From: Siphonodentalium dalli
Taxonomy: Eukaryota; Mollusca; Scaphopoda; Gadilida; Siphonodentaliidae
Reading direction: 5' to 3'
Length of the DNA stretch: 64,000 bases
Assembly (NCBI GenBank): GCA_032622095.1
Contig: CP136063.1
Coordinates: forward strand, 64,247,897 to 64,311,896
In this document: positions 10,599 through 22,222 of the stretch, piece by piece
How the letters are laid out: each line of letters starts with the position of its first letter
How positions within the stretch are numbered: the stretch's first letter is position 1
Translations under genes and position numbers: made by a program
Notes under the pieces: generated by a model
Database searches by the model: none
Told to the model about the DNA's origin: nothing
The model's input: the letters and a program-made list of their open reading frames with translations, nothing else

Positions 10599-11426
10599 TT
10601 GGCAATGTCGAAACATGGAATGTGTCTATTGGCAGCAGATTCTCGGGCCAATAATTTTGACCGATATCAACAACCAAAGGATCTCCATATAGAATATGAC
10701 ATTCAACGAGGTGCTAATGTGGATGATCTGACTGAAAAAGTTTTGAAGAGGATCGAAAACTGGGACATTAAAGCTGATACCCCTGTGACTATAAAAATGT
10801 GTGCAGGCATTAATGATCTGCTGGACCGAGAGTTCTTAAAACCAAATCAGGTTACAGCTAATGAAGTTTTTGAGAAGCTGCAACATTTTGAATCGCAAAA
10901 TAAGTCACATATTCCATCTGCTTTGGTAGGATTTATATCAATACCAACTTGATTCTTTGGTGACTATTACATTAACAATGGCATCAACATATCTGAAAAT
11001 GGATACACTGAGAATGATTTGAGACAGTGGCTAACAGGAATTAACAATACAGTTGCTGAGTTAAATCGACTCATCAAATTTCATAACTGTACTCGACAAG
11101 GGGTTTCTGGTTGTTGGTCTCTTTCGTGGGATCAGTTTGCGGTCAAAGATATTAAGAAAAGCCATAAATGTCCTTCAAAGCGATCTGCACAAGCATTTTT
11201 ATGATGGTTTACATGCCATCAGTGATATACAACGCCAGTGATTTGAACTTCTTGTTAGGGCATTTCGAGCAGAGATTCAGTATCTTTCTGGTTTTACAGT
11301 AGGACAATCTGTCATAGATTTGTTGAGACCAAATATAGAAGACATCTCATCAGGATCAGATTTGTTTAGTGACACTAGTGATACCAGCAGTGAATACGTC
11401 TGTTTCAAGCGACATAAGACACAATA
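10599..11426 (+). pseudogene. SGNH-like retroelement remnant, copy B
   Basis: Same frame, stops and shift as 607-1434. Identical inactivating changes show that the decay came before the duplication. Confidence 0.5.
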
Positions 11427-11434
11427 AGGTAACT

Positions 11435-11782
11435 ATGGCTAGTTATTTGGCTACGCCCCCTGAAAGGTTTCAAGGGAAACAAGGTGACAACTTTGACGCA
11501 TGATTAGAGAGATACGAGTTATGGGCAGAGGTGTATGCATCAGATGCAAAGGTCAAAATATTTCCCACTCTATTGGGCGATGATGCATTTGCTGTATACA
11601 GGGGGATTACACCCAAAGCAAAACAGATTTGGAATGAGATTGTGAAAGTTTTCAAAGAGGCATATTCATCTGATGACTTGGTGGATGTTTTCCGAGCAGA
11701 ACTTGCAAGAAGAGACCGGAAACCTGATGAAAATCTTGCAGTTTATGTAGGGGAGCTTAGGTATCTGACAAATAAATCATCG
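11435..11782 (+). pseudogene. Gag-like fragment, copy B
   Basis: Same sequence and the same internal TGA (11501-11503) as the copy A Gag fragment. It is truncated at the same point by the flanking repeat. Confidence 0.6.
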
Positions 11783-12059
11783 CGTAGGCTACGTGTAGGA
11801 TTGGTGGTTCGTTTCACGCAATGCTGCGCACTGCGTTTCGGGGGATGATTCAATAAAATGTTCTGTTATTTGATACCAACATTTTCATTGGAGTTATTAG
11901 ACTCTAATAATAATTAGTGCACGACTTATCTGATGTGGTCCGCCAATGTGTAAGTTCTCATATCATATTCGCGTGTGGTTTAGACAAAAAATGATGAAAT
12001 TATTCGTCATTCTCAGATAATAGCGACCAATACGCATGTTCCCTGTAAATGAGTATTAT

Positions 12060-13261
12060 CAGGTCTGGCAAATGTGAGAATACTGTGCAGCTACAATGTA
12101 GCTGTATTCAGCTAACCTAGCTGTATTCAGCTATAAATTATACTTTCAAACCGGCTGTTTTTCGATAATAAACTAGAAGCGCTAATTTGCGCATCAAAAT
12201 TAGGCTACCATATTCTCCGGTCACCCTCAACCAAATCAAAATAGTCGCTTGTGTTCTGACAAAGTGTTGCCTTTTGTCGACACAGCAATTCTGATTTTGT
12301 GTGAAAACTTAGTACGGTGGTCGATGTCAGTAAATATTCTGGGGACTATTTTCTGCAAATGCATTCATTAACTAACTTATAAAATAAAGATCAAATTCAT
12401 CCCAAACACTCGTTTACTTCTTCCCGATGCTAAACCGGTAGGGGCGTTAGAATGATGTACCTATATCGAGCATTTAGAATTACATACCACTAGCGGTTTG
12501 TGAGCGATACATGGTAACTATTCATAACGGTATATATACAGATAGTGTGCGGCATATTGCAAATGTATGGCACAACATAGGGACAACTGAAATGAAAATG
12601 CGACTTATATAATTTCTGAAGTATTTCAAACATGAAGTCCTGGTCGTTAGCGAGTCAGAACTATTCAATCTGTTTTGGCGGGAAAATATATAATGTGTGA
12701 AAACTTACTAAACATAACATTGGTATTTGTATTTTCGCGATTCGACATACATGTATGCGTTTCCGTATTTTTGGAGAGAATCAGCTCAAGCAGTGAGTGG
12801 AACTCGCTCGGTTAAACTCTGGCTAGAGATGTTCCCCTTTTTACCTGTTTTAACGCACCAACCAAACTGAGTTTTAGCAGCATCATATTGATACTTCCGG
12901 GAATGATTAAGATGTTCCATCTTCGGCGATAAATATTGTATTTAATGTCTTTTTCAAGGTATTCCGCATTGCATAAGAGAGTTATTAACCGTTATGACCG
13001 ACATCGACTGCCGTAGTAAGTTTTCACACATAATCACCATCGTCGTGCCGACAAAAGGCAACACTTTGTCAGAACACAAGCTACGATTTTGATTTGGTTG
13101 AGGGTAACCGGAGAATATGGTAGCCTAATTTTGATGCGCAAATTAGCGCTTCTAGTTTATTATCGAAAAACAGCCGCCTTGAGAGTATAATATATAGCTG
13201 AATACAGCTAGATTAGCTGAATACAGCTATTGTAGCTGTGTTCTCACATTTGCCAGACCTG
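12060..13261. mobile_element. 1.2-kb non-autonomous TIR transposon, copy B
   Basis: Same termini and same ATTAT target duplication as 2068-3269. It was carried along by the segmental duplication and is not an independent insertion. Confidence 0.85.
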
Positions 13262-13753
13262 ATTATGACAAAGTTTTCACGAGCTCCGCACTGGCTAGTC
13301 CAACAAATTAGACTATTCGGATTAATACATATTTTAATATTTGGACATTTACGATTGTATTAATCCTTCTAGTCTAATAAAAGAGCTCAAAGCAAAGTTA
13401 GCACACATTTTGAAGCAGGTCAACATCAGTGACCACCGATATGACCCATCAAAATACCATTTTCTCTTAAATTATCTACAAATACATTAGTCTTACCTGT
13501 AGCAGAGATAGTATTCTTTGTGTTCACACATAGATTGTGATATAAAAGTTGTCAGAATTACAGATTTGTTAGTTTAATCCCGGATGGGAAAACATATCAC
13601 CATTTTCAAATACAAATAAATTATGTTAATTTCGCGTGTTTTCCCAGATTTCTGATCAATTACGCATGCGCGTACTTTCGTTTTCGTATGTGTTCGCTAG
13701 CGTAGACGGGTTTGAATATTTCTGTCGGTTGAGTTGTTATAAAATTATATGGA

Positions 13754-13900
13754 TTAAAGGTGGATTATCTCTTTGTAAACATGTATTATATAGTTACCGG
13801 GGTATAAAATATTAGATTTGATTCGAAGACTCCTGTCCGGAAATGCTTCTATCGATTAATATTAATTTTATTTCGAATATTTTCTGGTCTAAAAAGGTGT
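13754..13900 (+). mobile_element. TTAA-type MITE, left end, truncated
   Basis: It runs from TTAAAGGTGGATTATC through TTTCGAATATTTTCTGGTCT, then breaks at AAAAAGGTGT, where a GGGACGGAAGCGGTAAAGC repeat begins. Confidence 0.8.
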
Positions 13901-14522
13901 TGGGACGGAAGCGGTAAAGCGCAGAACAACCATAGGAAATTGCAGAACGAAAATGTAAACAAATTAATTCACTCCATTAATATTTCCCCGTCCCACAGCG
14001 ATATGTTTACATAAACTGTTAGATTAACATCTTCTCGACATCATTGTAGCATTTTATTGACCATAATCAAGAGTAAAACAACGTTTTTTGTCGATGGGAC
14101 GGAACCTTTGGAAATTGCAGAACGGGGTGGGACGGTATTAGATAGGATGGGACGGTATTAGAAAATACAGAACAGCTAAGATGGACCCCGGGCAAGATGG
14201 GACGGGACAAAAACTTGCTGTCTATCAATAATACAGCATGTAGCAGCAGCACCAAAATGGCTCTATATGGTCACCAGTGCAGCATTTTATTGGTGATCCC
14301 ATTTTATTGACCATAATCAAGATTAAAACATGTTTTTTACGCTGATGAGACGGAAGCGGTAAAGCGCAGAACAACCTTGGGAAATTGCAGAACGAAAATG
14401 TAAACACCAAATCACCCCATGCACTCGCATTTCCCCTCCGCACGGTGATATTTTTTACATAAAATGTTAGATTAACACCTTCTCGGCATCACTGTTGCAT
14501 TTTAATGACCAGAATCAAGATT
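13901..14522. repeat. Diverged tandem repeat with GGGACGGAAGCGG units
   Basis: A block starting GACGGAAGCGGTAAAGCGCA and ending near TTGACCATAATCAAGA occurs at about 13905-14075 and again at 14340-14522. Partial units lie between them. No coding potential is evident. Confidence 0.75.
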
Positions 14523-15113
14523 ATTGAAGTAATGGTGTGTGTATTTATCATTGGCTTTTGATAATAATTTTCAACAACTGTGTTGACAACACACACCTTC
14601 TACATGTAGTCCGTAAACCTGACCTTAATTATCAGAGCAAAGCTCCATTTATAGTATCGCCAGGCCGGTACCGGTATCACATAAAAACAAGCGTTCCACG
14701 ATCATTGGTATGAACATTTACTCAAAGTTTCACAAGCGATAACACACACTAAAATATTATTTAACAACCAAAACTGCCACATACTTGTAGATCAGAGCTT
14801 CTAGTACATTTCTAGTGTGGTGTCAATGCACGTTTCAGATGTTAGTCGTGTCATTCTTCGCATAAATCGAGATCATATTCTACCGCCTCGAGTTTGAAGC
14901 CATTTTGTTTTTGCAAAAAACAGTGAAAATAGTGAAACAGGAATCGGATACGGAACGAACATGAACGAACATATAATTGTATTCCGGCTTTTACATGTTC
15001 TTGTTTATTACGGTTTTTTTTCTCTCGATTCAAATAGATTTAAAAGCACACATAACATCAATGGGTACCTCGATGAGTGAGTTTGGAGACAACAATATAT
15101 AATATATATATGT
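14523..15113. other. Non-coding, no gene recognised
   Basis: Only short open frames on both strands. A 60-codon minus frame (14851-15033) has no family features. Confidence 0.4.
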
Positions 15114-15769
15114 GGTGACACTCCACAGTTTCAACAGACAGGGGCCCAGCAATAGGGGGTCATAGATTCATTGAAATGTATCTGGATTATGATCCCAAAC
15201 CATTATAGACAATATATATGTATATGCCTGAAATTAGTACAGAATAGGCATTCAGAATGTGATACATAATGCCCAGGGCTATATATGGGCTATCAAGAGT
15301 TATGACCGTTGATCTTTTGATAAAAAATGTGAATTTTATTAACAAAATTACCAAAATATTGCATAATTTTCATACCCAATGGGCACGAATACCAGAATTT
15401 TTCGAGCATGGTCACATATGTTGGTTCAAAGGCCTCTGGCTTCCAACATCAACATGAACAAATTTCAAACTTTCGCCGTTTACAATTCCAGAAAATCAAT
15501 TTTTAATGCAGATGACAAATTTTGGGTGCTAAAAAAATTGACCCAGTATCCAGAGCCAGTTTCGCAGAAAACGCTACTGCTGTCTATGGGTGGGATCAAG
15601 GTCACTTGCACTTATTTTTTTCATCAGTCTAGAACACCTTCTAAAATTACACAAATTCATATCCCACCTTGTCTCGATGTACATACCGCATGAATGGTGC
15701 CAGAAACCACTAGCACTTTATATCTAAAAAATCACCCCAACTGATCTTTCGAAACTGTGGAGTGTTACC
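15114..15769. mobile_element. Putative 656-bp MITE with 19-bp TIRs
   Basis: GGTGACACTCCACAGTTTC at the left is matched by GAAACTGTGGAGTGTTACC at the right, one mismatch in 19. The interior is AT-rich with no transposase. The target duplication is unclear. Confidence 0.6.
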
Positions 15770-16159
15770 TAAGCACAGGCGCGGGTGAAAGCTTGAATTT
15801 GCAAATTTGTATATGTAGTTGTTAGTAATTTTGAAGGAGATAATTATTCGACAACATTTTCAAAAACTGCGAATCACCGTAAAATGTATCATTTCATTGT
15901 TTCCAGGTTTATCTGTACATATAGTTATGTCTTATTATAACATGTTTAACTATTGCAATTTATTTTTGTTGTATTTTGTAGTTTATTGAATAAAGTTTAA
16001 TTAATCAGTACGGAGTGGTTCGGGTCTCGAAAACTCTTACGGACAGCGGCAATACCGGTATATTCCGATGGTTTTGCAATTTTCTGTAAACCCAACAGAA
16101 GGGCCGCCCGAATGGTGTTCAGTTTAGAAAGGTTGTACTGTAGTGCCATAGGGTCTAAA
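15770..16159. other. Non-coding, no gene recognised
   Basis: AT-rich DNA with an AATAAAG-type signal near 15990 that has no gene attached. Nothing else could be supported. Confidence 0.35.
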
Positions 16160-16408
16160 CGCTACCATCGTTCCTATACCCTGTGAAATCAGAACACTGT
16201 ATCCTGGTATATCAAGTATCTGGGTGCAAATACCCCTGGTTTTACACACGTATGTTATATGTCACATGGGTTCTACCTGGGTGCATTGTTCCAATTTCCT
16301 TAGGGTACAAATCCGGTGCACCTGGGTGCTCCAGTGGAAATATATCTGGTTTACCCAGGTGCATTCCCTGGTCGTACACAAGTGCAAACCCCATTGTTAC
16401 ACCCATGT
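16160..16408. repeat. ACCTGGGT-type dispersed repeat, left half
   Basis: Rich in TTACCCAGGTGCA / ACCTGGGTGCA motifs. The same family recurs at 17875-18064 and 56815-57170. Left and right halves are the two sides of one repeat split by the Mutator-like element. Confidence 0.75.
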
Positions 16409-17874
16409 TAGTCCAAGTCTTCTCATACTAAAAAACAGCTAAGATATTGGGATGGCGAGATGCTGGCTTTTAGTCCGAGTTCGCGGTCTATGCATTCCTA
16501 TGACACGACTTACCCCCAGGATCTGTGGCGGGAATTTGTGGTGTATTTTACTCGATTTCCCTAACAAATAAATACATGATGCTATATACATCGGAAAGAG
16601 TGACATCTTATGGTCATAATGGTGTATAATAATCTAACTTTCATGTTAAATTACGCATAGAATATTCCGGTTGATTGTCACCGACATCGCTGTTTTTATA
16701 TTTTGTTTACGTTTTAACTGAAAGCCGAAGTGTTACGAAGAACTGCGGCATAGTCCGGAGTTTGTTTTGGCCGAGACAAATTTCTATAAAAAAAAAATGG
16801 CAGCCCCATATTATTCTAATGCTCGTGGTGCTTACACTGTTTTAAACTGCGAGATGTTGTAATTCCCGTAATTTATTTAATGTATTACATTTATATCTTC
16901 ACTGTTTACTTAAATTACTTAAAGGTGGATTATCTCTTTGTAAACATGTATTATATAGTTACCGGGGTATAAAATATTAGATTTGAATCAAAGACTCCTG
17001 TCCAGAAATGCTTCTATCGATTAATATTAATTTTATTTCGAATATTTTCTGGTCTAAAAAGGTGTGTTTGTTCAGCTAACGAACAATAGTGGTTACTGTT
17101 AGCACAGACCAGAAATGTTATTGTACAATTTTGTCACAAATAAACGTTAATTATACTCATTATCGCTTATATATGTGGAACAAAACAATACAAACAAGCA
17201 ATCTGGGATATTTGACTTCCGGTGCGTAGCCATAGGAACAGCCCAGTGCTCTATGTCGCAATATGGTATCATCTGAATGGTCTGTTCTAAAAATAGTAAC
17301 ATAAACGGTCCCGATTTAATATTCGAAATCAAATCAATATTAATTGATAGAAGCTTTTCCAGACAGGGGTCTTCAGTTCATATCTATTATTTTATACACA
17401 CGCAACTATTTCAAATTTGTTATTTAAAGAGATAATCCATCTTTAATCTATGTATTTATTTTTTTATTGACACAAATAATTACGATTACAATGGAGAATT
17501 CATGTGCGTGGTTAGTCGAAAATCTACGGAATATTTTCACCGGAAAATGCCGAACACAGGTCGCGAGGTCAACTGATTTCGCATACATTTAAAAATATGT
17601 AAACACTGCGGTAAATGTCTCTTTTCACATTAAATTACCGCTTTCAATTCACAACTGAAGTGGGTTTCAGATCAAATAGCATGTCTTCTGCGGAAAATAT
17701 CCGTTTATTGTGACAATTGTGATATTTTATTTCATATAATTGTGGTTGTATTTGAGCGGATCACTAACGCTTAAGTCGTGTCATAGGAATACATAGGCCG
17801 CGAAATCGGACTAAAAGCCAGCATCTCGCCATCCCAATATCTTAGCTGGTTTTAGTATGAGAAGACTTGGACTA
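16409..17874. mobile_element. Mutator-like (MULE) non-autonomous element, 1.47 kb
   Basis: TIRs of about 95 bp begin TAGTCCAAGTCTTCTCATAC and include CAGCTAAGATATTGGGATGG. The right copy is inverted at 17778-17874. A perfect 9-bp direct repeat CACCCATGT flanks the element (16400-16408 and 17875-17883). Long TIRs plus 9-bp target duplications are the hallmark of Mutator-like elements. No transposase frame is present. A TTAA-type MITE is nested at 16919-17446, so the MULE is the older insertion. Confidence 0.8.
16919..17446 (+). mobile_element. TTAA-type MITE, full copy nested in MULE
   Basis: Intact from TTAAAGGTGGATTATC to GATAATCCATCTTTAA, about 528 bp, with TTAA at both ends. The centre carries CAGCTAACGAACAATAGTGG and GCCATAGGAACAGCCCAGTG, shared with the copy at 18751. 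Confidence 0.9.
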
Positions 17875-18064
17875 CACCCATGTGTATGTTACCTGGGTTC
17901 CACCCGGGCACATTGTTCTAATTGCGGGGGTACAAACTTTGGTACAGTGCACCTGTGTGTATTAGGGTACATGTGTACTCAGGTGCAAATATCACTGGTT
18001 TACCTAGGTGCATACATGTAACCTAGTTTTACCCAGGTGCAACCCCTTTGTTACACCCATAAAA
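17875..18064. repeat. ACCTGGGT-type dispersed repeat, right half
   Basis: Continuation of the family interrupted at 16408 (GTTACCTGGGTTCCACC, TACCCAGGTGCAACCCC). Compare 56815-57170. Confidence 0.75.
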
Positions 18065-18750
18065 TAATAATGTGCCACTTCATTTCAGACAGGAATAGAA
18101 ATAAACTAGGCCATGTCAAGAAACTCTACTCTGGCTAACGCCCGTAAAGATCATACTCCACCAGTACAAACATGGGAACTATTTGAAGTTTTGATAAGGA
18201 ACCTTATGAACTCGTAAAAATAACGCTAGGAATATATTTCTTAGTCAGCCTTATTACATGTTCCTTAACAATGTCCTCATTTTGTAGGTGAACGTCCCAA
18301 CTCGAAATTGTGAGCGATTTCTCATTTCATCGCATACAACAATGGAATTTATCCTGGGTAAATAATTCAATGTTTATTGCGATATCGGTTCACAAAAGTC
18401 GCAGAAAAGCGTGCAATGTCGAGCTGGGATCGCACCCTAATGTGGAGTAGATTATAGGAACAAGTATGAAGACAGACATAGATGTATATGTCCTGCGTTT
18501 TTATAAATTTCCCGTCAGAACAGGTCAGAACAACAAAAGGTTCCCAGGTTTTGAACTGGTGGAATATGTGCTCTACTGGCGTTATCCAGACCAGAGAGTC
18601 GTGACATCATCTGGAAATAAACATTAAAGAAATTAAAATTCCAGTATTGTTTCTTAAACTGTTTGAGGCACATTAACTACGATTGGAAACTGGCACAGAA
18701 AACAAACACATTTGTTTAGATCCAAAAAATTTCTATTTGAAATACACGCA
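18065..18750. other. Non-coding, no gene recognised
   Basis: No coding, RNA or repeat feature could be supported here. Confidence 0.35.
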
Positions 18751-19280
18751 TTAAAGGTGGATTATCTCTTTGTAAACATGTATTATATAGTTACCGGGGT
18801 ATAAAATATTAGATTTGAATCGAAGACTCCTGTCCGGAAATGCTTCTATCAATTAATATTAATTTTATTTCGAATATTTTCTGGTCTAAAAAGGCGTGTT
18901 TTGTCCAGCTAACGAACAATAGTGGTTACTGTTAACCGAGACCAGAAATTTAATTGTACAATTTTGTCACAAATAAACGTCAATTATACTCATTATCGCT
19001 TATATCTGTGGAACAAAACAATACAATCAATCAATCTGGGAAATTTGACTTTCGGTGCGTAGCCATAGGAACAGCCCAGTGCTCTATATCGCAATATGGT
19101 ATCATCCGAATGGTATGTTCTAAAAATAGTAGCATAAAACGATCCCGATTTAATATTCGAAATAAAATCAATATTAATTGATAGAAGCTTTTCCGGACAG
19201 GGGTCTTCAGTTCATTCTTATTATTTTATACCCACGCAAATATTTAAAATGTGTTATTTAAAGAGATAATCCATCTTTAA
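18751..19280 (+). mobile_element. TTAA-type MITE, full copy
   Basis: It runs TTAAAGGTGGATTATC ... GATAATCCATCTTTAA, about 530 bp, bounded by TTAA. It is the closest match to the copy at 16919-17446 and serves as a reference copy for the family. Confidence 0.9.
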
Positions 19281-20166
19281 TATAGGAATATAACACAATT
19301 CAATGTCTAGCGCATGGGCATCGGTGAAAAGTGAATCATTTCTGTTGTCCGTTTCAGTCTTTTTAACGTGCAATGCCCGTTCTTGCTTTTTATTGTCGCT
19401 GGTCAGTGAGCCATTGTCGACATGACTGTGTTGGTACCTACATATATAGTTGTACATGGAACTGTACATGTATATATTAATTACTTCAAGTCTGTTAAAC
19501 ATGTACCTTGATGTTACCAGGTCCTATGTGTAACCACGATAACCTACTGTAACCTACTGTACCCTGGCTCGGTGTTGTCGGGTCCTCTGGGTAACCACAG
19601 TAACGTATTTTACCATTATGTTGCAAGGGCATTAGGGCATTATGCACACGTTGGCACCTACTACGTTTCTTCCTTATTATGTCCCTCAACTTGTACTTCA
19701 AATATAACACGAAAATAAGTGGCCGTGTAGACTCCAGACAAGATGGCGTCCAACACGGCCGCCGTGTTTTTTTCAAACCGGGCGCTAAGTCAGTTTGATG
19801 CAAATTATAGTGAGAAAATCTTGTCAAATGTTACAACTGTATGTTTTTTTGTGAAGCTAAGATATACTGCCACCTATTAAGGCATACTTGGAACTCCGCG
19901 TCCAAGATGGCATCCAAAATGGCAGCCGGAAGTGGACAAGTTGACGTTTTTCACTGATATCTTCTATGTATCAATTCCTGCTGTTTGTAACTGGTTATAT
20001 AGTTGTGAAATGTTCACTAATCATTGGAGCCATGAAATATACAATTCGATTTTACAAAACGGTTTATAAAATTTCACCAAAATAAAATCATAATTGGGAT
20101 TATAGCCACATATCAACAAGAAATTAGCAGAACTGCACATGGTAAGTTAAATATAATGAACATTGT
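19281..20166. other. Non-coding with short local repeats
   Basis: Two related phrases AAGATGGCGTCCAACACGG (19740) and AAGATGGCATCCAAAATGG (19903) and a short TAACCTACTGT duplication are present. No gene was recognised on either strand. Confidence 0.4.
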
Positions 20167-20238
20167 TCTTCGATTCATATCTAACAGTTTATACCTGCTA
20201 ACTATATAACACGTTTACTAGAGGTAGAACATCTTTAA
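20167..20238 (+). mobile_element. Eroded TTAA-type MITE end
   Basis: CTTCGATTCATATCTAACAG, then GCTAACTATATAACACG and AACATCTTTAA match the right end of the family with many changes. Confidence 0.5.
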
Positions 20239-20279
20239 GTAACAATGTGGTCACGATCGACATATATCATTAAAGACAT

Positions 20280-20519
20280 TAAATGGTCTTGGGTGGCACT
20301 GTCTTCGTGGTAGATAGAGGTCATTCACGCAAGTATACACTGCTGGTAAGCTACCGTCAACGAAAAATATCACGAACAGCAGGGAACCGAATGGAACGTG
20401 AATTTTGAACCGTGAAATTGAACAGGGAAACGAATGGAACGTGAATTTTGAACCGGGAAATTAAACAGCCATCGCGTTTCAGCTATATGTAATCTTCAGT
20501 ATTTTTGTGTTTGTTTCAG
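20280..20519 (+). promoter_or_regulatory. Conserved 5' flank/intron of zinc-finger gene 1
   Basis: Homologous to 58960-59242 upstream of zinc-finger gene 2: TATACACTGCTGG, ACCGTCAACGAAAAATA and repeated GGAACGTGAATTTTGAACCG. It ends in a polypyrimidine tract and TTTGTTTCAG acceptor at 20519. Two copies of the ~45-bp GGAACGTGAATTTTGAACC unit are here and three in the paralog. It is most likely an intron with a conserved tandem motif. Confidence 0.6.
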
Positions 20520-20728
20520 GTGTATGTGAATGTCTCATAATATTATGCAGCGATTGTCAACGTGATCATGTGATCAACAATGAATATCAACTGATGAACC
20601 CGATCAACACCAATACAACACTATCGGTCTTGCATATGGACAACTGGCTGGGGTACATCCAGACAGACTGATTTACGTCAATTGAATGTGGTTTATACTG
20701 GTATGAAACGTTAAATGGACGCATCAGC

Positions 20729-22222
20729 ATGGAAACACATATGCATGTCCATGACAACGAGGGACAATCACAGTGCACAAAATGCGGAAAATCTTTAAAC
20801 CAATCGTCTAATTTGGGAATCCATTCTATCGTGACGTCACGTGTTAGTATGTGTGAAACGTGCGATCCGTCATCAATTCAACATGATAAGCTCACTCAAT
20901 ACATGGATCACACAGGGAATAGTTGGTTTAAATGTGATGTTTGTGATGCGGGGTTCGCTGTTTATGATCACATGACGCAGCACTTGAGGCTGCATTCAGT
21001 TGAGGCACCATTTAAGTGTGGTGTGTGTCAGAAGGGATTCATAGAAAAAAGACGTCTGACTGCACATCAGAGGATCCACATGGCTGAGGCACCATATAAG
21101 TGTGATATTTGTCAGAAGAAATTCATTGAGAAGCACAACCTGACTTCACACATGAGGATCCACACGGGGGAGAAACCATATGCATGTGATATTTGTGGAA
21201 AGAGATTTATTCATAAATCGAACATGAATAAACACACGATGAACCACACGGGGGAGATGCCGTACAAGTGTGGTGTTTGTCAGAAGAAATTCACTCAGAA
21301 AACTCACATGACTTCACACATGAGGATTCATACAGGAGAGACGCCATATACATGTGATATTTGTGGAAAGAGATTTATTCAAAAATCGAACATGAATAAA
21401 CATATGAAGAACCACACGAGAGAACCATGTGAGTTCGATATTTGTGAAAACAGTTTTGCTCGAAAATCCGACCAAAATAATCACGTTAAAATCCATCCAG
21501 GAGAGAAACCATATGAATGTGAAATTTGTCAGGATAGATTCATTCAGAAGGGTCACCTGACTTCACACATTAGGATTCACACGGGGGAGACACCATATAA
21601 GTGTTATATTTGTCCAAAAGAATTGACCCGTAAGAGTAGTATGAATGAACACATGAGGACCCACGCGGGTGATACACCATATACGTGTGACATTTGCCAG
21701 AAGGAATTCAATAAGAAGTACAATCTGACAACGCACTTACGGGTCCACACAGGTGAAAGACCATATGCGTGTGACATTTGTGGAAAGGACTTTAGACACC
21801 GGAGTGATCTGATTCAGCACATGAGGATTCACACGGGGGAGAAACCATATGAATGTGATATTTGTTGTAACAGATTTGCTCGAAAATCGGACCTAAATAA
21901 ACACGTTAAAATCCACACAGGACAGAAACCATATAAGTGTGGTATTTGTCAGAATAGATTCACTCAGAAGGGTCACCTGACTTCACATATGCGAACCCAC
22001 ACAGGCGATACACCATATAAGTGTGACATTTGTCAGAAGGAATTCAATAGGCAGTTCAATCTGACCGAACACTTAAGGGTTCACACAGGCGAAAGACCAT
22101 ATGAGTGTGACATTTGTGAGGATAGATTCACTCAGAAGAGTCACCTGACTCAGCACACGAGGATCCACGCGGGTAATACACTGAACCGACAGGAGAGGAT
22201 TCATACGGGAGTGATATCATAA
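20729..22222 (+). CDS. C2H2 zinc-finger protein, 15 fingers (gene 1)
   Basis: The protein is 497 residues, most probably a nuclear DNA-binding regulator. The N-terminal part (METHMHVHDNEGQSQCTKCG) has one incomplete C..C module. Then come 15 head-to-tail C2H2 units from about residue 67 (FKCDVC...H3H) to 480, joined by TGEKPY/TGETPY-type linkers. Unit 7 has lost its first cysteine position (CEFDIC in place of YECDIC) and is probably non-functional. The frame ends with a partial finger (RQERIHTGVIS). In the paralog at 59.2 kb the exon opens at the acceptor and codes upstream of this ATG. Here the equivalent reading from 20520 meets TAA at 20538-20540, and about 150 bp is lost, so this gene either starts at 20729 or has lost its N-terminus. 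No KRAB, SCAN, ZAD or BTB domain is visible. A host or domesticated gene is likely. Confidence 0.85.
   Translation: METHMHVHDNEGQSQCTKCGKSLNQSSNLGIHSIVTSRVSMCETCDPSSIQHDKLTQYMDHTGNSWFKCDVCDAGFAVYDHMTQHLRLHSVEAPFKCGVCQKGFIEKRRLTAHQRIHMAEAPYKCDICQKKFIEKHNLTSHMRIHTGEKPYACDICGKRFIHKSNMNKHTMNHTGEMPYKCGVCQKKFTQKTHMTSHMRIHTGETPYTCDICGKRFIQKSNMNKHMKNHTREPCEFDICENSFARKSDQNNHVKIHPGEKPYECEICQDRFIQKGHLTSHIRIHTGETPYKCYICPKELTRKSSMNEHMRTHAGDTPYTCDICQKEFNKKYNLTTHLRVHTGERPYACDICGKDFRHRSDLIQHMRIHTGEKPYECDICCNRFARKSDLNKHVKIHTGQKPYKCGICQNRFTQKGHLTSHMRTHTGDTPYKCDICQKEFNRQFNLTEHLRVHTGERPYECDICEDRFTQKSHLTQHTRIHAGNTLNRQERIHTGVIS

Larger units (their letters stand above)
9993..13857. repeat. Segmental duplication, copy B
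   Basis: Near-identical to 1-3865. It contains the same SGNH/Gag remnants with the same stops and frameshift (10599-11782), the same TIR element (12060-13261) and the same MITE end. In this copy the MITE continues past the duplication boundary to about 13900, so this side is the undisturbed junction. Confidence 0.95.

Noticed and set aside
15269-15693. Coding gene inside the 656-bp TIR element
   Set aside because: Two overlapping short frames with no motif. The element is too short for a transposase.
16183-16442. Two overlapping cysteine-rich small proteins
   Set aside because: They translate the ACCTGGGT dispersed repeat. The same repeat elsewhere does not keep the frame.
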